Source of the DNA: Patescibacteria group bacterium
GTDB lineage: Bacteria > Patescibacteriota > Minisyncoccia > JAHISW01 > Tagabacteraceae
DNA: 15,817 nucleotides
Direction: 5' to 3'
Assembly (NCBI GenBank): GCA_018817995.1
Contig: JAHISW010000059.1
Location: 1-15,817, forward strand
The translations under genes were made by a program, and so were the position numbers. This document shows positions 1 through 5,526 of the stretch, piece by piece (positions within the stretch are counted from its first letter, which is position 1; each line of letters starts with the position of its first letter). Below the pieces are notes generated by a model. It saw only the letters and a program-made list of their open reading frames with translations. It ran no database searches and was not told the DNA's origin.

Positions 1-42
1 AATCTAGCTGATATTGTCTATGAAACGGGTCTAGCTAGTTTG

Positions 43-756
43 TTATTTGATTCTGGTCCCAGTGGTGGTATGTCGGTTGTTTCTTGGGAAGAGGTGGAAT
101 AGTATTACTCTTGTCATATGTCTTGCCATGGCGATAAGTCCCATAGAATCCATTTTGTTTTTAAATTTTCTATTTTTAATTGAGGATAAAATATTTTCGG
201 CGTTTTTGTTTTCGGCGTTAATTAAAGTATAACCTCTTTTTAAATCTTTCAGAGAGTGTGTGTCTGATGTGGCGATAATTGGCTTGTTGTGTTTTTTTGC
301 TATCCTTATAGCCTTTTTATTAAAATTGAAAAATTTATTTGAAAAAACGGATAGCTCAATAGCATCAAATAGGTCTATATTTTCAACTAATTTTTTTCCC
401 AGACTTTTTCTGCTCCAAACAAAGGGGTGAGGCGCGATGATTAAAATTTTGGGATTATTTTTTTTGTAGATTCTCAATTCTTCCATACTTCTTATGTTTT
501 CTATTTCTTTGTCACAATTTATTATCACAACGTGCTTGTCCTCTATGGTGGCCTCAATGCCGGGGAGGAGAAGTATATTTTTTTTGTTGGCGTATTCCTC
601 GTATTCCTTTTTGTGAACAAGTTTTGTATGGCATGTAAAGGATAAGGCCCCAAAGCCAAGTTTGTTTGCATGGTCTATTGCTTGGTAAGCGCTGTACGAG
701 AGATTGTCCAAGGGGTCATCACCCGTGTGAAAATGCAGGTTCGTTTTTATTAGCAT
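43..756 (-). CDS. PHP-domain metal-dependent phosphoesterase
   Basis: This 237-residue protein has the PHP metal-site pattern in order: H8-x-H10 in LHFHT, H43 in TCHT, E68 in GIEAT, H110 in APHPF, E134 in DAIELS and the D165-x-H167 pair in TSDTH. Stand-alone PHP proteins are metal-dependent hydrolases of phosphoesters such as nucleotides, oligonucleotides or histidinol phosphate; the substrate cannot be read from the sequence. It is soluble, with no signal peptide or membrane segment. About 30 basic residues after the core (NRHTTTGTRIK at the end) look like a poorly conserved tail. The ATG lies just before MLIKTNLHFHT, so the start is well placed. No Shine-Dalgarno is visible; a TATCAT-like -10 lies 7 nt upstream. 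It is divergent from the proline dehydrogenase gene. Confidence 0.85.
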   Translation of the reverse strand: MLIKTNLHFHTGDDPLDNLSYSAYQAIDHANKLGFGALSFTCHTKLVHKKEYEEYANKKNILLLPGIEATIEDKHVVIINCDKEIENIRSMEELRIYKKNNPKILIIAPHPFVWSRKSLGKKLVENIDLFDAIELSVFSNKFFNFNKKAIRIAKKHNKPIIATSDTHSLKDLKRGYTLINAENKNAENILSSIKNRKFKNKMDSMGLIAMARHMTRVILFHLFPRNNRHTTTGTRIK

Positions 757-799
757 TGTATATATGATAATGTATTGTAAAATTTTTGGAAATATCGCA

Positions 800-864
800 T
801 ATTATTAATAGTTTGAAAAAATAAAAAAGCCCTAAACCCAAGGGGTCGGGCAAGGGAGGGAAAA
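800..864 (+). promoter_or_regulatory. Promoter, leader hairpin and strong Shine-Dalgarno of the proline dehydrogenase gene
   Basis: A TATTAT -10 box lies at 800-805; a TTGTAA at 775-780 is a possible -35 but with a long 19-nt spacer. The leader contains a bipartite hairpin at 829-851 (GCCC/GGGC outside, ACCC/GGGT inside), then the Shine-Dalgarno AAGGGAGGG at 852-860, 4 nt before the ATG. Read on the minus strand, the same hairpin is followed by T6-A-T6, so it could also stop antisense transcription. The leader differs from the apparently leaderless starts of many neighbours. Confidence 0.45.
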
Positions 865-1710
865 ATGGAATATGGTTTTTTGAGATTGTTTTTGAGAACG
901 CCATTTGCGAGACCTTTTGTTAAGCGTTTTGTCGCGGGGGAAACTATTGAAAAAGGAATGGCAGTTGCCGAAAAATTAAAAAAAGAAGGATATAAAATAA
1001 CGCTTTCTTATTTAGGTGGGGAACATCTTACTGACCCGAAAGAGATAAGAAACGCTTTCTGCGCTCACAGCAATCTTTTGACCGAAATGACGCGCGGTGG
1101 TTTACACCACGACATAGCCATAAAACTTTCCCAGTTCGGTTTGTTTTCGGAAATTCACAGACAGTGGGAAATTGTTTTCTTTCAAAGATTGAAAAATTTT
1201 GTCAGAAGAGCGGAATTGAATAATGTTTTTGTTTGGGTTGACGCGGAAGAGTTGAAATTCAGAGAAAAAACATTTGAAATTATTTCTCACTTGCATTACG
1301 ACAATCTTGGTGTTTGTGTTCAGGCTTATGCCAAGGATTCTCTCGATTTTTTACAGAAAAATCTGCGACCCAATCTTGCGGTTAGAATCTGCAAGGGAGC
1401 GTATAAAGAGAATGAAGAGGGAGTGTTTACAAACAAAAAAGAAATCAGGTATTGTTTCCTGGATTTGGTCGGGCATTGCGTTGGTGAAGGGGTGCCAAGA
1501 ATCCAGGCTGCTACACAAGACAAATATCTGATTAGATATTTGACCGAAAGAATAAAGGGGTTTAAAAACGTGGAGGTTGCGGTCCTTTTGGGAAGAGACA
1601 AAATTTTTGCGGACCTGGTTTATGTTCCTTTTGGCCCAAAATGGGAAGATTTTATTGTAAGAAGAATTCAAGAAAAACCATCGTATCTTTTCTTGCCTTT
1701 TAAAAATTAA
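865..1710 (+). CDS. Proline dehydrogenase (monofunctional PRODH)
   Basis: The 281-residue protein has the fold and motifs of the FAD-dependent proline dehydrogenase domain, which oxidises proline to pyrroline-5-carboxylate. Visible are RFVAGETIE (21-29), a K-L-S-Q-F motif near residue 87 carrying the conserved Lys, V-D-A-E-E near 125, the strongly conserved RICKGAYKE (164-172), YVPFG (253-257) and the paired arginines R266-R267 that bind the proline carboxylate. The length fits stand-alone bacterial PRODH rather than bifunctional PutA. No pyrroline-5-carboxylate dehydrogenase gene lies in the window, so the partner must be elsewhere or absent. A strong Shine-Dalgarno fixes the start. It is monocistronic, with its own leader and a downstream terminator. 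Family assignment is firm; the physiological role is inferred. Confidence 0.9.
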   Translation: MEYGFLRLFLRTPFARPFVKRFVAGETIEKGMAVAEKLKKEGYKITLSYLGGEHLTDPKEIRNAFCAHSNLLTEMTRGGLHHDIAIKLSQFGLFSEIHRQWEIVFFQRLKNFVRRAELNNVFVWVDAEELKFREKTFEIISHLHYDNLGVCVQAYAKDSLDFLQKNLRPNLAVRICKGAYKENEEGVFTNKKEIRYCFLDLVGHCVGEGVPRIQAATQDKYLIRYLTERIKGFKNVEVAVLLGRDKIFADLVYVPFGPKWEDFIVRRIQEKPSYLFLPFKN

Positions 1711-1737
1711 AAAATAATTTTTTTAATTTTAATCATG

Positions 1738-1776
1738 CTACACTTACTTGCTATCGCGGATAAGTGTAGTTTTTTT
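1738..1776 (+). terminator. Rho-independent terminator after the proline dehydrogenase gene
   Basis: A perfect 9-bp inverted repeat, CTACACTTA (1738-1746) and TAAGTGTAG (1761-1769), with a 14-nt loop, is followed by seven T. The T-run covers the stop codon of the convergent glycosyltransferase gene. The minus-strand reading lacks a clean T-run. Confidence 0.8.
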
Positions 1777-2959
1777 ATTTATATTTTTTGAGTAAGTAGT
1801 TTCTGTTTTTGTAGAAGGCGTGGGCTTGTTGGCGTATGAGGTATTCAGATTCTTCGTGATTTTTTTCAAGTGTTTTTTTGATGAAACTGACTATTCGCGC
1901 GAAGTATAGGGGACGCAAGGTCCTGATGATTTTTTGTTTTTGTCTTGAGGTGTCATAGGCGTAGAACATATCATACATTATTTTTGTCCAGGAACCCATG
2001 TCAATATTTAGTTTTTTGTCCTTAAAAAACATCTTTTCTATTTTTCTATAATTGTTTGGCGTTAGACACTTTTTTAATGTTTCATGGTGGAGGGAAAATT
2101 CAAATAGGGCTCTCTCTTTTAGGAGTTTGTAATCAACAGCCAATTTTTGGGGACTTGTTGTTTTTTTGATTTTACAAATGGTCGGGAGTGTCGTTTCTTC
2201 AATTCTTTTTAACCAAAGTTTTTTGTTTTTGGATAGGTTTTTGAATAAGGTTTCGGTTACTTGCATAAACATCGGACCCAGTTTTGGCGCGCTTGGTTTA
2301 TGTGATTTTATGCCCAAGTCGGCTTGGCATATTTTGTAGCCTCCTTCTATCGCCCGCGTTGTCATGAAGATGTCAATCCCATATTGTAAAACTTGCTTCG
2401 TCCATTTTTGTTTTAGCCAGTGTTCGCAAAGTCTGGCAGAAAAACCCATATCTCCTCCTATTGGCTGACGGATATTAAATCCCAAAAGCCCAAACAGCAC
2501 AGGATAGCAGATATTATTTGTGATAGATCCGTCATATTCGTTTCTGCTATAAATTGGAGCAACAAAGTCGTGACCAGAAAAAACAGGAGACAGGAGACAC
2601 CTTACCCATTCGGGCGAACAATTGTTAATATCGGCGTCTATAATCATCCCCGCTTCTGCATCCAGACTTTTCATTTTTTTGAAAAGATTTAATATATTAT
2701 TCCCTTTTCCGAGGATACTTTCCGGGGTGGAAATGTATATTTTGGGGGTTATTGTCTCTGTTTTTAAAAAAACTTTTTTAGTATTGTCCGGAGAGTTGTT
2801 GTCGACATTTATTATGACCGCCTTCTTGTTTGGAAAATATTTTTGAAGACCCTTGTCAATTTGTTTTACGACGTTACTTATGGTATCGGATTCGTTGTGC
2901 GAGGGTATGCCAACAACGATATCGGTCTTTTTAATTTTTTGGAGGTTAGTTTCTTTCAT
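1775..2959 (-). CDS. GT-A fold glycosyltransferase (family 2-like)
   Basis: The N-terminal half of this 394-residue protein is a GT-A glycosyltransferase: nucleotide-binding strand IVVGIPSHNE (14-23), VDNNSPDNT (52-60), LGKGNN (83-88), the metal-binding D-A-D at 108-110, and an acceptor-side QPIGGD (165-170). It then has YGIDIFMTT (193-201) and a late His (H220) that could complete the metal site. The order QP-x-GG, then GID, recalls mannosylglycerate synthase and glucosyl-3-phosphoglycerate synthase, so a small phosphorylated or polar acceptor is possible; this is resemblance only. The C-terminal half, after about residue 260, is basic, helical-looking and not recognised. No membrane segments are seen. 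It shares a symmetric -10 element with divergent hypC; its ATG is 9 nt from that box, with no Shine-Dalgarno. Confidence 0.8.
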   Translation of the reverse strand: MKETNLQKIKKTDIVVGIPSHNESDTISNVVKQIDKGLQKYFPNKKAVIINVDNNSPDNTKKVFLKTETITPKIYISTPESILGKGNNILNLFKKMKSLDAEAGMIIDADINNCSPEWVRCLLSPVFSGHDFVAPIYSRNEYDGSITNNICYPVLFGLLGFNIRQPIGGDMGFSARLCEHWLKQKWTKQVLQYGIDIFMTTRAIEGGYKICQADLGIKSHKPSAPKLGPMFMQVTETLFKNLSKNKKLWLKRIEETTLPTICKIKKTTSPQKLAVDYKLLKERALFEFSLHHETLKKCLTPNNYRKIEKMFFKDKKLNIDMGSWTKIMYDMFYAYDTSRQKQKIIRTLRPLYFARIVSFIKKTLEKNHEESEYLIRQQAHAFYKNRNYLLKKYK

Positions 2960-2968
2960 ATGGGTTTC

Positions 2969-2978
2969 ATTATATAAT
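2969..2978. promoter_or_regulatory. Palindromic bidirectional -10 element between hypC and the glycosyltransferase gene
   Basis: ATTATATAAT is its own reverse complement and contains TATAAT on each strand: 2973-2978 on the plus strand and 2974-2969 on the minus strand. The gaps to the start codons are 7 nt (hypC) and 9 nt (glycosyltransferase), so both transcripts would start at or next to their ATG. No good -35 box is visible for either side. Confidence 0.6.
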
Positions 2979-2985
2979 ACATACT

Positions 2986-3210
2986 ATGTGTTTGGCTACT
3001 CCACAAAAAATTATAAAAATTGAAGGAAACAAAGCCACGGTTCAATCAGGGGAGCATACGCACGAAGCGGATTTGTCTCTTCTTAAAGACGCGAAAGTTG
3101 GAGAATATGTTTTGGTTCATGGCGATATGGTTTTAAACAGGCTTGAAAAAGAAGAGGCCAAGCGTATATTAAAGATGATTAATAAATTAGATTGTAATTG
3201 TCATGAATAA
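2986..3210 (+). CDS. hypC: Hydrogenase maturation chaperone HypC (HypC/HupF family)
   Basis: This 74-residue protein begins MCLATPQKI, the HypC/HupF signature in which Cys2 is exposed after Met removal. A small beta-barrel follows, with the HGDMVLNRL segment typical of the family. HypC works with HypD in building the Fe(CN)2CO group and hands it to the hydrogenase large-subunit precursor. Length and motif are normal. It overlaps the next gene by 8 nt (ATGAATAA), which suggests translational coupling. The hydrogenase large subunit is encoded about 2.3 kb away on the other strand. None of hypA, B, D, E or F is in the window. The start is fixed by the MCL motif and lies 7 nt after the -10 box, so the mRNA is probably leaderless. 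Confidence 0.92.
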   Translation: MCLATPQKIIKIEGNKATVQSGEHTHEADLSLLKDAKVGEYVLVHGDMVLNRLEKEEAKRILKMINKLDCNCHE

Positions 3211-4102
3211 AAATAAAGGCGTGTTTCTTGCTTTTTTAACTGCCATAATAAGCGGGTTCGCGGTTTTTTTCAATAAGTTTGCCATGTCATTTTGGACAAA
3301 CTCTTCTGTTTTTACAACAGCGAAAAATTTGATTGCTGTTTTGTTTTTGGTTTCTCTGCTCTTGCTGTTGGGAAAAATAAAAGATCTGAAAAAATTATCC
3401 AAAAAACAATGGTTTCAGCTGATTGTTATCGGTTTTGTCGGAGGCTCAATTCCTTTCCTTCTATTTTTCAAGGGCCTGTCTTTGTCGTCATCCATATCGG
3501 CCACCTTTGTTCATAAAACGCTTTTTGTCTGGGTTGCGCTGATGGCGGTTTTCTTTTTGAAAGAAAAAATATCAAGTTTACAGTTTTTGGCGATCGGCGT
3601 TCTTTTTGCAGGGGTTTATTTGTTCGCGGACCCTTTCCGGCTCCATCTTGGCTACGCAGAACTTTTGATATTTTTGGCAACTTTGTTGTGGGCCATTGAA
3701 AATGTAATTGCCAAAAAGATTTTGAAAGACCTCTCTTCCTTGACGGTCGCTTGGGCTAGAATGTTTTTTGGCTCCATGTTTTTGTTGGCTTTTCTTGTTT
3801 TTTCGGGGGGTATGGGTGCTTTAGCGGTTTCTTCTTGGTCGCAGATAGGCTGGTTGTTTTTTAGTGGACTTCTTTTGTTTGGCTATGTTATTACATGGTA
3901 CTCGGCTCTTAAGCGCGCGCCGGCTACGGTGGTGACTTCAATTCTTGTGTTGGCTGTGCCTATTACGGCTTTGTTAAATAATAAAGTGCTAATTTTGCCG
4001 ACCGCGCTAATGGTTTTCGGGGTTTTTCTTATTTGCGGATTGTTTAAAAAATTAAAAATTATAAATTCATTTAAAATTAAAAATTTAAAATTAAAAATTT
4101 AA
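3203..4102 (+). CDS. EamA-family (DMT superfamily) transporter
   Basis: The 299-residue protein is very hydrophobic and has the arrangement of a 10-helix drug/metabolite transporter: two homologous EamA halves of about 140 residues each. The first includes GGSIPFLLFFKGLSLSS, followed by FVHKTLFVWVALMAVFFLKE, the usual helix 3-4 region. The second repeats the pattern with YVITWYSALKRAPATVV. The substrate is unknown; members export amino acids, nucleotide sugars or small metabolites. It overlaps the end of hypC by 8 nt, so the two are probably co-transcribed; a link with hydrogenase assembly is possible but unsupported by any motif. The last residues (KIKNLKLKI) come from an AT-only 14-nt direct repeat and are probably not functional sequence. 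Confidence 0.88.
   Translation: MNKNKGVFLAFLTAIISGFAVFFNKFAMSFWTNSSVFTTAKNLIAVLFLVSLLLLLGKIKDLKKLSKKQWFQLIVIGFVGGSIPFLLFFKGLSLSSSISATFVHKTLFVWVALMAVFFLKEKISSLQFLAIGVLFAGVYLFADPFRLHLGYAELLIFLATLLWAIENVIAKKILKDLSSLTVAWARMFFGSMFLLAFLVFSGGMGALAVSSWSQIGWLFFSGLLLFGYVITWYSALKRAPATVVTSILVLAVPITALLNNKVLILPTALMVFGVFLICGLFKKLKIINSFKIKNLKLKI
4070..4097 (+). repeat. Tandem 14-nt AT-only repeat at the 3' end of the EamA gene
   Basis: TTTAAAATTAAAAA occurs twice in tandem (4070-4083 and 4084-4097), followed by a partial third unit. It encodes the last residues of the transporter and supplies part of its stop region. It looks like low-complexity expansion. Confidence 0.7.
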
Positions 4103-4125
4103 ACATGAACGGCATGTTCATGTTT
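4101..4125 (+). terminator. Hairpin with T-run overlapping the start of the DUF6390-like gene
   Basis: AAACATGAAC (4101-4110) and GTTCATGTTT (4116-4125) form a perfect 10-bp stem with the 5-nt loop GGCAT; T-rich sequence follows (T5 at 4123-4127). It fits a terminator of the hypC-EamA unit. It also buries the first possible start codon of the next gene (4105), so it could act as translational control. Both roles are inferred. Confidence 0.5.
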
Positions 4126-4785
4126 TTAAAATACGCTCAACCGCCTAATTTATTGGGATACTGCGGGCCCAAATCTTTGTCTATTGAAAGAGGTTCTCTT
4201 TTGCAGTTTGAAGGCGCTGTTCCGTATCTTCGGCTTATTGCGCGCGCGAATAATATAAAAGATGAATTTGACGAGCGGGTGGTTGAAGCGTACTGGTTGG
4301 GGAATGATTTGTTGAAAAATGTTTCGAATAAAAATTTATATCGTAGTGTTGAAGAACGTTTTAGAAAAAAAATGGGCAGGAAAGATTGGAGATGGCTTAT
4401 GGCCGAATCCATTCCCGAAGCCAAACCGCATCATGTTTTTCATGTTTTTGATATTTATCGTAGGGCGGGGCTTTTGCGCTCAGGAGCAAAAGATAAAATT
4501 TTGGAGACAATAAATAGTTGTCGCATCGGCTGGGGTAGGGTGGTCGCTACTGAATTAAATACTGAATTAAATACTGAGCACTTTCCGCTTGTATTCAAGG
4601 GTAACAAATTGCAGTTTGGAGAAAAGATAATAAAAAAAATTATATCTTTTGATTCATCAATAAAAGCGGGTGATGAAGTGTCTTTTCATTGGAATTATGT
4701 TTGCGACAAAATAACCTCGCAACAAAAGCGGAATTTAATCTATTGGACGCAATATCATCTTGATATTACAAATCAGACTATTTAA
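4105..4785 (+). CDS. DUF6390-like protein, hydrogenase-associated by context
   Basis: The protein has 226 residues and no membrane segment. Two conserved blocks resemble DUF6390 proteins as I remember them: KYAQPPNLLGYCGP near the N-terminus (9-22) and HWNYVCDKIT near the C-terminus (195-204), with CRIGWGRVV between them. In actinobacteria, DUF6390 genes often sit in NiFe hydrogenase clusters; here the gene lies between hypC and the hydrogenase large subunit, which fits. No biochemical role can be read from the sequence. Start choice: ATGs at 4105, 4114 and 4120 are in frame; the first two lie in the hairpin or its loop, and the conserved region starts right after the third, so 4120 is a credible true start. 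A 12-nt tandem repeat at 4549-4577 duplicates T-E-L-N. No Shine-Dalgarno is seen. Confidence 0.7.
   Translation: MNGMFMFLKYAQPPNLLGYCGPKSLSIERGSLLQFEGAVPYLRLIARANNIKDEFDERVVEAYWLGNDLLKNVSNKNLYRSVEERFRKKMGRKDWRWLMAESIPEAKPHHVFHVFDIYRRAGLLRSGAKDKILETINSCRIGWGRVVATELNTELNTEHFPLVFKGNKLQFGEKIIKKIISFDSSIKAGDEVSFHWNYVCDKITSQQKRNLIYWTQYHLDITNQTI
4549..4577 (+). repeat. 12-nt in-frame tandem repeat in the DUF6390-like gene
   Basis: ACTGAATTAAAT occurs at 4549-4560 and 4561-4572, followed by a partial unit (ACTGA). It encodes T-E-L-N twice in a loop between two conserved blocks. Replication slippage is the likely cause. Confidence 0.75.
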
Positions 4786-4800
4786 TTAATGCGTTGAGCA
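4785..4800 (+). repeat. Left copy of the 16-bp direct repeat flanking mntA-hepT
   Basis: ATTAATGCGTTGAGCA here is identical to 5511-5526. The match is 18 of 19 if extended by 3 nt to the right. Read on the minus strand it spells T-C-S-T-H-stop, the C-terminus of the hydrogenase large subunit, although no hydrogenase reading frame enters this copy. Its first base is the last base of the DUF6390-like stop codon. Confidence 0.85.
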
Positions 4801-4804
4801 GGTT

Positions 4805-4832
4805 TTGAGATTCTGTCAAATTGCGGTATTAT
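4805..4832 (+). promoter_or_regulatory. mntA-hepT promoter
   Basis: TTGAGA (4805-4810), a 16-nt spacer and TATTAT (4827-4832) form a near-consensus sigma-70 promoter. The ATG at 4839 follows after 6 nt, so the mRNA is probably leaderless. The promoter starts 5 nt inside the left direct repeat. Confidence 0.7.
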
Positions 4833-4838
4833 CATAGT

Positions 4839-5132
4839 ATGGAAAAGGAAGCGATTATAAACGAAGTTGTTGGAATAGTCAGGAGATATTTACCGGAAGG
4901 ATATAAAATTTATCTTTTTGGTTCTTGGGCGAAAGGCAATGCTCTTAAAACATCTGATTTGGATGTTGGAATTTTAGGAGAAACGGCGGTAAGTGATGAT
5001 ATTATGACTAAAATTTCGCGAGAAGTTCAAACAATTTCAACTCTGCGAGGTATTGATGTAGTTGATTTGAGGGAGAAATCAGATAATTTTAGAAAGGGTA
5101 TTTTAAAATACGCGAGATTAATTAAAGGGTAA
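4839..5132 (+). CDS. mntA: MNT-domain nucleotidyltransferase antitoxin
   Basis: This 97-residue minimal nucleotidyltransferase carries the G-S-x10-D-x-D catalytic motif (G28-S29, D40, D42; GSWAKGNALKTSDLDV) and a third acidic strand, GIDVVDL. In the studied MntA-HepT pairs the MntA protein neutralises the HEPN toxin by adding AMP groups to a tyrosine near the HEPN active site. The intact motif suggests an active enzyme. The frame is open upstream to a TTG at 4821, but that codon lies before the -10 box, so I choose the ATG at 4839, 6 nt after TATTAT. hepT begins 14 nt after the stop. The pair sits between two identical 16-bp repeats. Confidence 0.85.
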   Translation: MEKEAIINEVVGIVRRYLPEGYKIYLFGSWAKGNALKTSDLDVGILGETAVSDDIMTKISREVQTISTLRGIDVVDLREKSDNFRKGILKYARLIKG

Positions 5133-5146
5133 TTCACAAAAACAAG

Positions 5147-5515
5147 ATGAATGATATTTTAAATTCGTATTCAAAATCTTTAAGGCGGTTTGAGGAAATT
5201 CTTAAAAAAGAAAAATCAATTGAAACCAGCGACTCGGCGATTAAAAGGTTTGAGTTTACTGTTGAATTAGCGTGGAAAACAGCGCAGAAATTTTTGCGGG
5301 AGCAAGATATTGTTTGTCGTTCTCCGAGGGAGTGTATAAAAGAATTATTTAAATTTGGATTAGTGGACGACGATCCGCGATGGCTCAAAATGTTTGATGA
5401 CAGAAATTTGACGGTGCACACCTACGATGAAAAAACAGCTGAAGAGGTTTATGAACGTTTGCCTCAATATCTTGAAATTTTGCAGTCGTTGGAACAAAAA
5501 CTTTGCGAACATTAA
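5147..5515 (+). CDS. hepT: HEPN-family toxin (HepT / nucleotidyltransferase substrate-binding protein)
   Basis: This 122-residue all-alpha protein belongs to the HI0074-like nucleotidyltransferase substrate-binding family, seen from RFEFTVELAWKT (34-45) and SPRECIKELFKFGLV (59-73). It contains R86-N-L-T-V-H91-T-Y93, an intact R-x4-H-x-Y motif: R and H form the HEPN RNase site, and the Tyr is the residue AMPylated by the antitoxin in characterised MntA-HepT systems. It is therefore probably an RNase toxin neutralised by the upstream gene product. It lies 14 nt after mntA. Its stop codon (5513-5515) comes from the right direct repeat and overlaps the hydrogenase stop by 3 nt. A housekeeping role as a substrate-binding partner is the alternative. 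Confidence 0.83.
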   Translation: MNDILNSYSKSLRRFEEILKKEKSIETSDSAIKRFEFTVELAWKTAQKFLREQDIVCRSPRECIKELFKFGLVDDDPRWLKMFDDRNLTVHTYDEKTAEEVYERLPQYLEILQSLEQKLCEH

Positions 5516-5526
5516 TGCGTTGAGCA
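5511..5526 (+). repeat. Right copy of the 16-bp direct repeat (hydrogenase 3' end)
   Basis: ATTAATGCGTTGAGCA is identical to 4785-4800. This copy is the functional one: on the minus strand it encodes the last residues C-S-T-H and the stop of the hydrogenase large subunit, and on the plus strand it supplies the hepT stop codon. Confidence 0.85.

Larger units (their letters stand above)
4785..5526 (+). mobile_element. Putative inserted toxin-antitoxin cassette (repeat, promoter, mntA, hepT, repeat)
   Basis: Two 16-bp direct repeats bound a unit with a 726-bp period. It begins with a good promoter directly inside the left repeat, carries mntA and hepT, and ends with the hepT stop codon supplied by the right repeat. 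Without it, the DUF6390-like gene and the hydrogenase gene would face each other with touching stop codons. This is the footprint expected of an element integrated at the 3' end of the hydrogenase gene with duplication or regeneration of the site. No recombinase or terminal inverted repeat is present, so the mechanism is unknown. Confidence 0.5.

Noticed and set aside
1102..1671. Several minus-strand frames over the proline dehydrogenase gene
   Set aside because: They are shadows of a well-supported gene, with no recognisable motifs.
2585..2600. AGGAGACAGGAGAC tandem repeat in the glycosyltransferase gene
   Set aside because: Only two 7-nt units, within coding sequence that reads normally.
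4821..4838. TTG start six codons upstream of the mntA ATG
   Set aside because: It would lie upstream of the -10 box, so it could not be in the transcript.
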